Shown here in pieces: positions 17,562 through 26,775 of a stretch of 47,723 bases of DNA (position 1 is the first letter of the stretch; the number at the start of each line of letters is the position of its first letter). The notes under the pieces were generated by a model. That model saw only the letters and a list, made by a program, of their open reading frames with translations. It did no database searches and was not told the DNA's origin. The stretch comes from an uncultured Bacteroidota bacterium (lineage in GTDB: Bacteria > Bacteroidota > Bacteroidia > Flavobacteriales > Flavobacteriaceae). Location: positions 1 through 47,723 of the forward strand of contig CACKBZ010000007.1 of the NCBI GenBank assembly GCA_902598525.1. Reading direction: 5' to 3'. The position numbers and the translations under genes were made by a program.

Positions 17562-17777
17562 TTAATGCTTATTGACATATTCTTTAAATGAAATACCTTG
17601 AACTCTTTTAAAACTTTGTTCAAACTCAAATTTTGATTTAAAGCCACACAAAGCCCAGATTTTATTCAAGGAGATTTCATCCTTTGAACTTAAGGATTTG
17701 ACCAAAGTAACTGCATAGTTGACTTTGGACCTGTCTATTTTTTGCTTAATTTTTTCGATAACTGGTTTAATAGTCAT
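17562..17777 (-). CDS. 71-residue protein resembling the second half of an AraC DNA-binding domain
   Basis: A short, basic protein. Residues 36-69 fit the second helix-turn-helix of AraC/XylS regulators: an Ile, then ALCGF, S, F, FKR, G, S and EYV at the family spacing (segments KIWALCGFKSKFEFEQSFKR and VQGISFKEYVNKH). Residues 17-32 may correspond to the linker helix. The first helix-turn-helix and any sensor domain are missing, so it is either a true mini-regulator or a decayed remnant. It has an ATG start and lies alone between the LpxH-like operon and the SCP2 gene. Reality as a gene is likely but not certain. Confidence 0.55.
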   Translation of the reverse strand: MTIKPVIEKIKQKIDRSKVNYAVTLVKSLSSKDEISLNKIWALCGFKSKFEFEQSFKRVQGISFKEYVNKH

Positions 17778-17829
17778 CTAAATTTAAAAAAAAATCAATC
17801 AGTTTACAAAACTCTAAAAAAAAAGACTT

Positions 17830-18123
17830 TTACATGAAAGCCTGAAGCTTCATTGCAAGTCCTTGATCACCACTTATTTTGAGCTTCCCGCTCATTACAG
17901 CCATCATTGGATTTACTTTACCATTTTTTAGGTCTTCCATTAAAGAGCCTGCCATAGTAATAGTGCAATCAGCTTCCATATCTTCTAGTAGAATTTTGTT
18001 TTCAGATCCAGTTCCATCAATACAGATAGTGTTACCATCAATCTCAAACTTAATTGTACCTCCAATTGGAGCAGCATTTTTTGCTTTTGATTGAAAATTT
18101 GAAAGTATATTTTCTTTGTCCAT
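17830..18123 (-). CDS. SCP2 sterol/lipid-carrier domain protein
   Basis: A 97-residue single-domain SCP2-like protein, which binds lipids or fatty acyl-CoA in a hydrophobic cavity. Family features include GGTIKFEIDG near residue 21, ADCTITMAGSLMEDLKNGK and the C-terminal MMAVMSGKLKISGDQGLAMK. It is divergent from the beta-oxidation gene fadN with 70 bases between the starts, which supports a role in acyl-chain handling; that link is inferred from position. No signal peptide is present, so it is cytoplasmic. Confidence 0.88.
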   Translation of the reverse strand: MDKENILSNFQSKAKNAAPIGGTIKFEIDGNTICIDGTGSENKILLEDMEADCTITMAGSLMEDLKNGKVNPMMAVMSGKLKISGDQGLAMKLQAFM

Positions 18124-18193
18124 AATTATATCTTAATCCTGTAAAGTTAGTAATTAAAATAATTTATTTAGATTAGCATATATTATAAAAAAA

Positions 18194-20578
18194 ATGAATT
18201 TTAAAGTTAAAAAAGCTGCTGTTCTTGGTTCTGGTGTAATGGGTTCTGGAATTGCTTGTCATCTTGCAAATGTTGGAATCGATGTTTTAATGCTTGATAT
18301 TCAGCCTAAAGAAAAATCTATTAAAAATAGAAATATAATTGCTGATGATGCATTAAATAATGCTATTAAGTCCAGACCTAACCCCCTTTATAAAAAAGAA
18401 TACGCATCAAGGATTACTACCGGTAATTTTGATGATGATTTTGAGAAAATAAATGATGCTGATTGGATAATTGAAGTTGTTGTTGAGAATTTGGAAATTA
18501 AAAAAACAATTTTTGAAAAGGTGGAAAAATATAAGTCTGATAATGCTTTTGTAACTTCAAATACTTCAAGTATTCCTATATCTCTTCTGTGTGAAGGAAG
18601 ATCAGATAGTTTTAAGTCTTTGTTTTGTGGAACACATTTTTTTAACCCACCAAGATATCTTAGACTATTTGAAGTCATTCCACAAACAGAAACTGACCCT
18701 GAGTTAGTATCATTTTTAATGGAATTTGGAGATATTATACTTGGAAAACAGACAGTGCTCTGTAAAGATACACCTGGATTCATTGGAAATAGAATTGGAG
18801 TAATGTGTGGTATTAAATCATCTCAATTAACAGATAAGTACAATTTAAAAATTGAAGAAGTTGATTTAATGACGGGAAGCGTTATCGGTCTTCCTAATTC
18901 TGGAACATTTAGATTGCAGGATTTAGTTGGATTAGATACAAGTGATAACGTAACTAACTTTTTGGTTAATAATGTAAAGGATGATACATTCTACAGCAAA
19001 CTAAAAGACCAACCTGAAAACAAATCATTTAAATTTTTGATTGAAAATAAGTTTTTTGGTAATAAGTCTGGCAAAGGATATTATGAAAAAACTAAAGAAA
19101 AAGATGAAAATGGTAGATCAGTAATTAATGCACTTGACCTTGAAACTAATGAATATAGAAAATCAATTAAGCCCAATATACCTGAAATCAGAGAAGCAAA
19201 GTCTATCGAGTTATTTGATAGAAGATTAAAATTTCTAATCAATGGTGACTCAAACGTAAACAAATTTTATAAAGAATATTTCTCATGTATATTATCATAT
19301 TCTGCTATGAGTATTCCAGAGATTGCAGATGACTTTTATCAAATTGATGATGCTATTCGAACAGGATATGCATGGAGTTATGGTCCATTTGAAATATGGG
19401 ATAATCTTGGAATTGAGTCTGGAGTTGAAATGATAAAAAGTTGTGGTGAAGAAGTTCCAAATTGGATTAATGAAATGTCTGATTCAGGAATAAAATCATT
19501 TTACAAATTTGAAGATGGCAAAAAGAAATTCTATGATGTAAACTCTAAAACCTATATAAATGTGCCAAGTTCCGAGAATCATTATATACTTGACGCATTT
19601 AGAGAGAATAATCAGATTTTAAAAAATTCAGAGTGTACTGTTCATGATATTGGAGAAGGCGTTATGTGTATTGAATTCCAAACAAAAGGAAATTCAATAG
19701 GTGAGGGAATAGCTAAAGGAATAAATGAAGCTATTGATATAGCTGAAAGAGATGGCTGGAATGGAATAGTAATAGGTAATAACGAAAAACAGTTTTCTGT
19801 AGGGGCTAACCTTATGAATATGGGTATGATGGCAATGCAAAAAAACTTTGATGAAATTGAAAAGTTTCTTGTTGGCTTCCAAAAAATATTGATGAGAATG
19901 AGAACATGTAATGTTCCAGTCGTTTCTGCAACTCATGGATTTGTTATGGGTGGAGGACTTGAAGTTTCAATTCATTGTGATGCTGGTATCCATGCTTCAG
20001 AGTCATACATTGGTCTTGTTGAGGCTGGAGTTGGACTAATACCTGGAGGGGGTGGAACTAAAGAAATGGCTATGAGAGCTTCTGATTCATTTAATTCGGG
20101 AGATGTAAAAATGCCTTCATTAATAGATCATTTTAAATCGATTGCAATGGGATCAGTATCTATGTCAGCGCACGAGGCATATGATCTTCACTATCTTCTT
20201 CCCGAGAGGGATTTTATTTGTATGAACCGTATGAGAAATATAAGTATGGCTAAAGAAAAAGTTTTAAGTCTAAAAACTGGTTATATACCTCCCTCATCAA
20301 GACAAGACATTGAAGTATTGGGAAGATCTGGATTATCAACACTATACTCTGCAATAAATGAATTCAGATTAGGAAATTATATGTCGGATTACGATGTAGA
20401 AGTTTCTAGAAAAATAGCATATGTAATGTGTGGTGGAGACTTAACATACTCTCAGAATGTAAGCGAAGAGTACCTTCTAGATCTTGAGAGAGAAAATTTT
20501 ATGAGTTTACTTGGAAATCAAAAAACATTAGATAGAATTCAGCATATGCTGATGACAAAAAAACCATTAAGAAATTAA
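18194..20578 (+). CDS. fadN: 3-hydroxyacyl-CoA dehydrogenase/enoyl-CoA hydratase (FadN type)
   Basis: Bifunctional beta-oxidation enzyme: hydrates trans-2-enoyl-CoA and oxidises 3-hydroxyacyl-CoA with NAD. The 794 residues have the FadN domain order, with dehydrogenase first: the NAD loop GSGVMGSG is at 12-19, then FFNPPRYLRLFEVI and DTPGFIGNRIG. The crotonase-like domain is C-terminal, with MGGGLEVSIHCDAGIHA and LVEAGVGLIPGGGG. E. coli FadB/FadJ have the reverse order. The thiolase gene starts 2 bases after its stop, so the pair is one operon. The frequent acyl-CoA dehydrogenase gene is not downstream here. Confidence 0.94.
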   Translation: MNFKVKKAAVLGSGVMGSGIACHLANVGIDVLMLDIQPKEKSIKNRNIIADDALNNAIKSRPNPLYKKEYASRITTGNFDDDFEKINDADWIIEVVVENLEIKKTIFEKVEKYKSDNAFVTSNTSSIPISLLCEGRSDSFKSLFCGTHFFNPPRYLRLFEVIPQTETDPELVSFLMEFGDIILGKQTVLCKDTPGFIGNRIGVMCGIKSSQLTDKYNLKIEEVDLMTGSVIGLPNSGTFRLQDLVGLDTSDNVTNFLVNNVKDDTFYSKLKDQPENKSFKFLIENKFFGNKSGKGYYEKTKEKDENGRSVINALDLETNEYRKSIKPNIPEIREAKSIELFDRRLKFLINGDSNVNKFYKEYFSCILSYSAMSIPEIADDFYQIDDAIRTGYAWSYGPFEIWDNLGIESGVEMIKSCGEEVPNWINEMSDSGIKSFYKFEDGKKKFYDVNSKTYINVPSSENHYILDAFRENNQILKNSECTVHDIGEGVMCIEFQTKGNSIGEGIAKGINEAIDIAERDGWNGIVIGNNEKQFSVGANLMNMGMMAMQKNFDEIEKFLVGFQKILMRMRTCNVPVVSATHGFVMGGGLEVSIHCDAGIHASESYIGLVEAGVGLIPGGGGTKEMAMRASDSFNSGDVKMPSLIDHFKSIAMGSVSMSAHEAYDLHYLLPERDFICMNRMRNISMAKEKVLSLKTGYIPPSSRQDIEVLGRSGLSTLYSAINEFRLGNYMSDYDVEVSRKIAYVMCGGDLTYSQNVSEEYLLDLERENFMSLLGNQKTLDRIQHMLMTKKPLRN

Positions 20579-20580
20579 TT

Positions 20581-21750
20581 ATGGAAGCATATATAGTGGC
20601 TGGTTACAGATCAGCAATTGGAAAAGCAAAAAGAGGTGGCTTTAAAAATTATAGAACCGATGATTTGGCTGTAGATGTTATTAGTCATCTCACATCACAA
20701 GTTCCTGAACTTGACACTACAAAAGTTGATGATGTTATTGTGGGATGTGCCAATCCTGAAGGTGAACAAGGTCTTCAGGTCGCTAGATTAATTTCTGCAA
20801 GAGCTCTTGGAAAAGAGGTTCCAGGAGTAACAATTAATAGATATTGTGCTTCGGGTCTTGAAGCTATTTCAATGGCTGTTAGTAAAGTTAGAGCAGGATT
20901 TGGACATATTTTTGTTGCAGGAGGGATTGAAAGTATGAGCCTAATTCCTATGACTGGGTATAAACTTTCTCCAAGTTATAAAGCTAATCAAGAAAATATG
21001 AATTATCACATTGGAATGGGACATACTGCTGAAGCAGTTGCAGAAAAATATAAAATATCCCGAGAGGCGTCAGATCAATTCTCTTATGAGTCTCACCAAA
21101 AGGCAGCTAATGCAATAGATAAAGGTCTATTCAAAGATGAAATTGTGCCTGTAACTGTTGAAGAAGTTTTTGTGAAGGATGGGAAGAAAGTATCTAAATC
21201 TCATACGGTTGATATGGATGAGGGAGTAAGAAGGGAAACAACAGTTGAAGCTTTAGCTAAATTAAGACCTGCTTTCAAACTTGGAGGTATTGTTACTGCT
21301 GGTAGCTCGTCTCAAATGTCTGACGGTGCAGCTTTTGTTTTAGTTATGTCTGAGGAGATGGTTAAACAGTTAGGAGTTAAACCAATTGCAAGGATGGTAA
21401 CTTGTACTTCAGGAGGAGTAGATCCTCTATACATGGGAATAGGACCTGTTGAAGCAATCCCAAAAGCTTTAAGTCAGGCAGGATTAAGATTATCTGATAT
21501 AGAACAGACAGAATTAAATGAAGCTTTTGCTTGCCAAGCTCTAGCTGTCATCCAGGAGAGTGGTTTAAATCCTGATACTGTAAATGTTAACGGTGGAGCA
21601 ATTGCTCTTGGTCATCCTTTAGGATGTACTGGTGCAAAACTTTCAATACAATTGCTTAATGAAATGAAAAGAAGAAATCAAAAGTATGGAATGGTTACTG
21701 CTTGTGTTGGAGGAGGTCAAGGAATTGCAGGTATTTACGAGAGACTCTAA
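20581..21750 (+). CDS. fadA: Acetyl-CoA acyltransferase (3-ketoacyl-CoA thiolase)
   Basis: Cleaves 3-ketoacyl-CoA with CoA to acetyl-CoA and a shortened acyl-CoA, the last beta-oxidation step. At 389 residues it has standard length. The nucleophile is Cys89 in NRYCASGLEAI. NEAFACQAL, GGAIALGHPLGCTGA (His345) and CVGGGQG (Cys375, the general acid/base) complete the active site. It follows fadN by 2 bases. The stop interlocks with that of the convergent umuD (CTAA at 21747-21750), so the operon ends after two genes. Confidence 0.95.
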   Translation: MEAYIVAGYRSAIGKAKRGGFKNYRTDDLAVDVISHLTSQVPELDTTKVDDVIVGCANPEGEQGLQVARLISARALGKEVPGVTINRYCASGLEAISMAVSKVRAGFGHIFVAGGIESMSLIPMTGYKLSPSYKANQENMNYHIGMGHTAEAVAEKYKISREASDQFSYESHQKAANAIDKGLFKDEIVPVTVEEVFVKDGKKVSKSHTVDMDEGVRRETTVEALAKLRPAFKLGGIVTAGSSSQMSDGAAFVLVMSEEMVKQLGVKPIARMVTCTSGGVDPLYMGIGPVEAIPKALSQAGLRLSDIEQTELNEAFACQALAVIQESGLNPDTVNVNGGAIALGHPLGCTGAKLSIQLLNEMKRRNQKYGMVTACVGGGQGIAGIYERL

Positions 21751-22181
21751 ATTTTTTTAAAAACGTAAGTTACTATTCCCCATACTATAAATTCATTTTC
21801 GTTTGTAACCTTTATTGGTTCATATTTATCATTTTCTGGTACTAAGTATATGTGATCCTTCTTAATCTTTACTCTTTTTACCGTGAATTCTCCATTAAGA
21901 TAACAGACAGCAATTTTATTATTTTTCAATTCTTCGCTTCTATCAATTACAAGAATATCTCCATCATTAAGCCCTGCATTTTTCATTGATTCACCTGAAA
22001 CTTTGGCATAAAAAGTTGACTCTTTATTTTTTACTACAACTTTTTCAATGCTAATTCTTGACTCCTCGAAATCACTTGCAGGCGATGGAAATCCAGCTGA
22101 AATTCCATCTTCAATAAATATATTTTTAATGGACTCTTTATCATTAGGTTTAAATATTCTAATATTATTCTCTTTACTCAT
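21747..22181 (-). CDS. umuD: UmuD-like LexA-family autoproteolytic subunit of translesion polymerase V
   Basis: Serine/lysine self-cleaving protein whose cleaved form activates UmuC. At 144 residues it matches UmuD (139 in E. coli). The cleavage site is Ala29-Gly30 in AGFPSPA; Ser65 (in SGESMKNAG) and Lys102 (in EFTVKRVKI) form the catalytic dyad, with spacing like E. coli Ser60/Lys97. It lies downstream of umuC with one base between them. That is the opposite of the common umuD-umuC order. Confidence 0.92.
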   Translation of the reverse strand: MSKENNIRIFKPNDKESIKNIFIEDGISAGFPSPASDFEESRISIEKVVVKNKESTFYAKVSGESMKNAGLNDGDILVIDRSEELKNNKIAVCYLNGEFTVKRVKIKKDHIYLVPENDKYEPIKVTNENEFIVWGIVTYVFKKI

Positions 22182-22182
22182 T

Positions 22183-23442
22183 CTACTTTACAATTAATAT
22201 TTCGTCAATTTCAGTAGTATAGTTTCTAGAAAGCTTTTGCCTTTTCATTTTCCAAATTCTTTTTTGATCTTGACTTGCAAGTCTTACCTTATACAGTCCA
22301 TATTTGTTATCAATTGTATCGATGCTTTTCATGAGCTTTTTCTGTTTTTCAATATCTCTATCAAATAAACTAAACTGATGATTTGATTCTGGAGATAACC
22401 CCATCAATATTATACCTGCTTTTTTATATGATTTGTTTTTAGAGTAAATCTTTTTTAGAAGTTTTACTGCAAATTTACTAATCTCGATACTTGAATTAGT
22501 AGAAAATGGCAGTGATCCTGTTAGGCTGTAATGATATCTTTCATTATTATTTTTAAACGGATTGCTCCTAATAAAAACACAAATCATATTACATTCACTC
22601 TTTTGATTTCTTAGTTTTTTAGAAGCAACAACTGAATATGTTGTGATTCTTTCAATTAAATCTTCAAGTGATGAAATATCAGACTCAAAGCTTCGAGTTG
22701 TTGCAATAGATTTTTTCTCAACTTTTGTTTCTTCAATATCAAGTGTAGGAGAACCTTCAAGCTCTTTTTTTAGTTTTAAGCCAATTATACTCATATTTTT
22801 TTTAACCCATTGATCAGGAAGATTTATAAAGTCAATTCCAGAATTCACATTTATGTTTGATAGCTTCTTTTCATTTTGTAATCCAATACCCCAAATATCA
22901 CCAGTAGATATTTCTCCCAAAGCTTTTAGACGTTTTTTATTATTATTAATTGAATAAAACCCCTCAGTAATATCAGGGTTTTTTTTCGCAACTCTATTTG
23001 CAATTTTAGCAAGCGATTTAGTCGGAGCTAATCCGATTGAGACAGGAATACCAGTCCACTTCCATACAGTACTTATAATCTCCTTACATTTCTTATCAGC
23101 TTCATCCTCAGTAAAACCATTAAATCTTAAAAACGCCTCATCTATACTATATATTTCTAAATCTGGAACAAAACGTGATATTATAGACATCACCCTATTA
23201 CTCATATCCCCATAAAGTGTAAAATTTGATGAGAATATTTCAACTTTATTTTTTTTAAAGATTTGTTTAAACTTAAATGCAGGTGCTCCCATAGGAATTC
23301 CAAGAGCTTTGGCCTCATTACTTCTAGCTATTACACATCCATCGTTATTTGAAAGAATAACGATTGGCTTCCCGTTTAAGTGTGGTTGAAAAACCCTTTC
23401 ACATGAAGCATAAAAATTATTACAGTCTATTAGGGCAAACAT
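22183..23442 (-). CDS. umuC: Y-family DNA polymerase UmuC (Pol V catalytic subunit)
   Basis: Error-prone polymerase for bypass of DNA lesions, acting with cleaved UmuD. The 419 residues show the Y-family palm: [18 protein letters not shown] with metal-binding Asp6, and [10 protein letters not shown] with the Asp-Glu pair. [20 protein letters not shown] is the conserved finger/palm segment. The C-terminal part has RSNPFKNN and ends with the UmuC-type tail including [12 protein letters not shown], a possible beta-clamp-binding stretch (QFSLFD). It is first in a two-gene leftward operon with umuD and divergent from sucA. SOS control is expected for the family, but I could not identify a LexA site. 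Confidence 0.94.
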   Translation of the reverse strand: MFALIDCNNFYASCERVFQPHLNGKPIVILSNNDGCVIARSNEAKALGIPMGAPAFKFKQIFKKNKVEIFSSNFTLYGDMSNRVMSIISRFVPDLEIYSIDEAFLRFNGFTEDEADKKCKEIISTVWKWTGIPVSIGLAPTKSLAKIANRVAKKNPDITEGFYSINNNKKRLKALGEISTGDIWGIGLQNEKKLSNINVNSGIDFINLPDQWVKKNMSIIGLKLKKELEGSPTLDIEETKVEKKSIATTRSFESDISSLEDLIERITTYSVVASKKLRNQKSECNMICVFIRSNPFKNNNERYHYSLTGSLPFSTNSSIEISKFAVKLLKKIYSKNKSYKKAGIILMGLSPESNHQFSLFDRDIEKQKKLMKSIDTIDNKYGLYKVRLASQDQKRIWKMKRQKLSRNYTTEIDEILIVK

Positions 23443-23513
23443 GATACAAAAATCTAAAAATTATTAAGAAACATAAAAAACAAGTTGTAATTTTATTAAC
23501 CATATAAAACTTA

Positions 23514-26267
23514 ATGGACAAATTTTCATTCCTTAACTCAGCTCATACAAGTTTATTTGCAGAAATGTATGACCAATACTTGCAATCACCAGATTCTCTG
23601 GAGCCAAGTTGGAAAGCTTTCTTCCAAGGATTTGATTTCGGAATGGAGAGTGCAAATATTACAGTTGAGGAGAGAAAATTTGAGATTCCAGAAAATATTA
23701 AAAAGGAATTTCAAGTAATTAATCTAATAGATGCTTACAGAAAAAGAGGACATCTATTTACAGTTACAAATCCGGTTAGGGAGAGAAGAAAATACTTGCC
23801 AACTCTAGATATTGAAAATTTTGGTTTAGAAGCTGCAGATCTTGAATTAGTTTTTAGTGCAGGTGAGGTTGTTGGAATAGGACCTGATAAATTAAAAAAT
23901 ATAATTGATCATTTAAAGAGAATCTATTGTGACTCAATAGGTATTGAGTACATGTATATCAGAGATCCTGAAAAGGTTAAATGGATTCAAAATCATATCA
24001 ATGTTAATGGTAATCATCCTAATTTTTCTAAAGATGAAAAATTAAAAATATTAGATAGCCTGAATAAAGCCTATACTTTTGAAAATTTTCTTCAAAAAAA
24101 ATATGTTGGACAAAAAAGATTTTCGCTTGAAGGTGGAGAATCTTTAATTCCAGCGATAGACTTTCTAATTAATATAGCTGCAGATAAAGGAGTTGAGGAT
24201 GTTGTTATGGGGATGTCTCATAGAGGAAGACTAAGTACATTGGTGAATATTTTCGGTAAATCTAGTAAAGATATCTTTGGAGAATTTGATGGTAAAGACT
24301 ACGAAGAAGATATATTTGATGGAGATGTGAAATATCATTTAGGATGGACATCAGAAAGGTTTACCAAGTCAGGAAATAAAATTACAATGAATTTAGCCCC
24401 AAACCCATCTCACCTTGAGTCAGTTGATCCAGTTGTTCAAGGAATAGCAAGAGCTAAATTGGAAAATGACCTTAATAATAAGACAAATAAAATTTTACCC
24501 ATTTTAGTTCACGGTGATGCAGCAATTGCTGGACAGGGTGTAGTTTATGAAGTAATTCAAATGTCAAGACTTAAAGGTTATAGTACAGGTGGGACTATTC
24601 ATTTAATTGTAAATAATCAAGTTGGATTTACTACTAACTATTTAGATGCTAGATCTAGCACTTATTGTTCAGATGTTGGTAAAGTAACCCTTTCACCAGT
24701 TCTACATGTAAACTCTGATGATGTTGAGGCTGTTATTCATGCAGTTAGTTTTGCTTTTGAATATAGAAATCAGTTTAATAGAGATGTTTTTATTGACTTA
24801 CTTGGTTACAGAAAATATGGGCACAATGAAGGAGATGAGCCAAGATTTACTCAACCAAAGCTCTATAAGTTTATTTCTTCACACCCAAATCCAAGAGATA
24901 TATATGCAGACAAATTAATCAAACAGGGAGTAATTAATAAGGACTATATCTCTAAAATTGAATCAGATTATTTTGAATCTTTGGAAGAGGAGCTAGATGA
25001 CTCAAAGAAAAAGGATAAAACAAAAATTACTCCTTTTATGCAACAAGTCTGGGAAGGTTTTAAACGTGTTGATGAAAATAAAATGCTAGAAGAATATGAA
25101 ACTAATTCTAATGAAGAAGCTATTTTAACCGTAGGTAGATCTATCACTAAACTTCCCAATAAACAATTTTTAAGAAAAGTAATTAAGCTATTTGATTCTA
25201 GAAAAAAAATGCTTTTTGAATCAAAAAAAGTTGATTGGGCATTAGCTGAACAACTTGCTTATGGTACACTAATGCTTGAAGGATTCAATGTTAGGATATC
25301 TGGTCAAGATGTAGAAAGGGGTACATTTTCTCACCGTCATGCAGTTTTAAAGTCTGAAGATTTTGAAGAAGAATACTTGCCTCTTAATAGTATTGATTCA
25401 GGTGAAAAAGGAGTGCTAAAAATTTATAACTCTCCTCTTTCAGAATATGGTGTTCTCGGTTTTGACTATGGATATGCACTGGCTAGCCCAAATAGTTTAA
25501 CAATCTGGGAAGCACAGTTTGGTGATTTTTCTAACGGAGCTCAAATCATAATTGACCAGTATATATCATCTGCTGAGGATAAATGGAAATTACAAAACGG
25601 TATTGTATTATACCTGCCTCATGGATATGAAGGACAAGGAGCAGAGCACTCTTCAGCTAGAATGGAAAGATATCTTCAATTGTGTGCAAAGGATAATATG
25701 TATGCTGCAAATTGTACAACCCCAGCAAATCTTTTTCATCTTCTAAGAAGGCAAATGATTACAAACTTCAGGAAACCTTTAATATTATTTACACCTAAAA
25801 GTCTCCTTAGACATCCTAAGGTAATCTCAGATATTGAGGAATTAACTTCATCTAGGTTTATGCCTGTAATTTCAGATTCTGAAATTGATCCAGATAAGGC
25901 TGAGTCATTAGTCTTTTGTTCTGGAAAATTCTATTTTGATTTAATTGATTATAGAAAAAAGAATAATATTAAAAATGTTGCAATTGTAAGAATAGAGCAG
26001 CTATTTCCACTACCTGTTAAATTGATTATTTCTGAAATTAAAAAATTCTCAAATGCAAAGGATGTAGTTTGGGCCCAAGAAGAACCAAGAAATATGGGAG
26101 CTTGGAACCATATCCAAACATATCATCCAATTGCTAAGAATATGAGGCCGGCTACAAGAAGGTTTTATGGATCAACTGCATCTGGAAGTTATGTTAGATT
26201 TGAGAGAAGACATAATCAAGTTATTGAGTATGTTTTTGATAAGACAAAAAATAATTTTAAGAAATAA
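23514..26267 (+). CDS. sucA: 2-oxoglutarate dehydrogenase E1 component
   Basis: Thiamine-diphosphate-dependent decarboxylase of the 2-oxoglutarate dehydrogenase complex in the TCA cycle. At 917 residues it has the usual length. The N-terminal segment SFLNSAHTSLFAEMYDQYL is the E2-binding leader type. Cofactor and substrate motifs include GMSHRGRL, HGDAAIAGQGVVYE, NNQVGFTT and GYRKYGHNEGDEPRFTQP. In related bacteria sucB usually follows directly. Here sucB starts almost 4 kb downstream, after an intervening cassette, and a GNAT gene begins 28 bases after sucA on the same strand. Confidence 0.97.
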   Translation: MDKFSFLNSAHTSLFAEMYDQYLQSPDSLEPSWKAFFQGFDFGMESANITVEERKFEIPENIKKEFQVINLIDAYRKRGHLFTVTNPVRERRKYLPTLDIENFGLEAADLELVFSAGEVVGIGPDKLKNIIDHLKRIYCDSIGIEYMYIRDPEKVKWIQNHINVNGNHPNFSKDEKLKILDSLNKAYTFENFLQKKYVGQKRFSLEGGESLIPAIDFLINIAADKGVEDVVMGMSHRGRLSTLVNIFGKSSKDIFGEFDGKDYEEDIFDGDVKYHLGWTSERFTKSGNKITMNLAPNPSHLESVDPVVQGIARAKLENDLNNKTNKILPILVHGDAAIAGQGVVYEVIQMSRLKGYSTGGTIHLIVNNQVGFTTNYLDARSSTYCSDVGKVTLSPVLHVNSDDVEAVIHAVSFAFEYRNQFNRDVFIDLLGYRKYGHNEGDEPRFTQPKLYKFISSHPNPRDIYADKLIKQGVINKDYISKIESDYFESLEEELDDSKKKDKTKITPFMQQVWEGFKRVDENKMLEEYETNSNEEAILTVGRSITKLPNKQFLRKVIKLFDSRKKMLFESKKVDWALAEQLAYGTLMLEGFNVRISGQDVERGTFSHRHAVLKSEDFEEEYLPLNSIDSGEKGVLKIYNSPLSEYGVLGFDYGYALASPNSLTIWEAQFGDFSNGAQIIIDQYISSAEDKWKLQNGIVLYLPHGYEGQGAEHSSARMERYLQLCAKDNMYAANCTTPANLFHLLRRQMITNFRKPLILFTPKSLLRHPKVISDIEELTSSRFMPVISDSEIDPDKAESLVFCSGKFYFDLIDYRKKNNIKNVAIVRIEQLFPLPVKLIISEIKKFSNAKDVVWAQEEPRNMGAWNHIQTYHPIAKNMRPATRRFYGSTASGSYVRFERRHNQVIEYVFDKTKNNFKK

Positions 26268-26295
26268 TTTCTATATTAAATCTTTAATTTGAGCT

Positions 26296-26775
26296 ATGAA
26301 AGATATGTTAGTCAAGCTTTATAATCTGCCAAAAAATTGTAAAGAACTCGAGGAGCTTTCAAAAACGATCTCATTTAGACGTCCACTTGCTGCTGAAAAG
26401 TCTATAGTTAACAATTGGGTTAAGAATGAATTTGGTGATGGATGGGAAAGTGAAGTAGATGTTTCATTTTCTAGAAAACCTATAACAACTTTTATAGCAA
26501 TTCAAAATGATCAGATACTTGGTTTTGCAACCTATGATGCAGCTTATTTAAATTTTCTTGGTCCTATGGGAGTCAAAAAAAGTAATAGAAAAAAGGGATT
26601 GGGAAAAGCATTGCTTTTTTTAGCTTTAAATTCCATGAAAGAAATGGGTTATGCCTATGCAATAATAGGTGGTGTTGGACCTGCTGAATTCTATGAAAAA
26701 ACATTTGATGCAAAAATAATAGAAGGATCTGACCCAGGAATTTATAAAGGAATATTAAGTCATGTCCCAGTCTAA
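26296..26775 (+). CDS. GNAT family N-acetyltransferase, substrate unknown
   Basis: A 159-residue acetyl-CoA-dependent transferase. The acetyl-CoA pyrophosphate loop is in GVKKSNRKKGLGKALLFLAL, the standard motif A, preceded by the beta strand TTFIAIQNDQILGFATYD. The C-terminal part AYAIIGGVGPAEFYEKTF is motif B-like. The N-terminal RRPLAAEKSIVNNWV and GWESEVDV are distinctive and may set the substrate pocket. The gene overlaps the permease start by 14 bases, so it is likely translated with it; together with the dehydrogenase-like gene this is a three-gene unit. The acceptor may be an amine brought in by the permease, but that is inference. Confidence 0.85.
   Translation: MKDMLVKLYNLPKNCKELEELSKTISFRRPLAAEKSIVNNWVKNEFGDGWESEVDVSFSRKPITTFIAIQNDQILGFATYDAAYLNFLGPMGVKKSNRKKGLGKALLFLALNSMKEMGYAYAIIGGVGPAEFYEKTFDAKIIEGSDPGIYKGILSHVPV

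Noticed and set aside
22463-22471. TAAATTTGC within umuC as an internal promoter
   Set aside because: It lies in the middle of coding sequence with no gene start nearby; treated as chance.
23480-23488. ACAAGTTGT inverted repeat between umuC and sucA as an SOS operator
   Set aside because: It is too short, single and AT-rich; no LexA consensus is established for this group that I could match.
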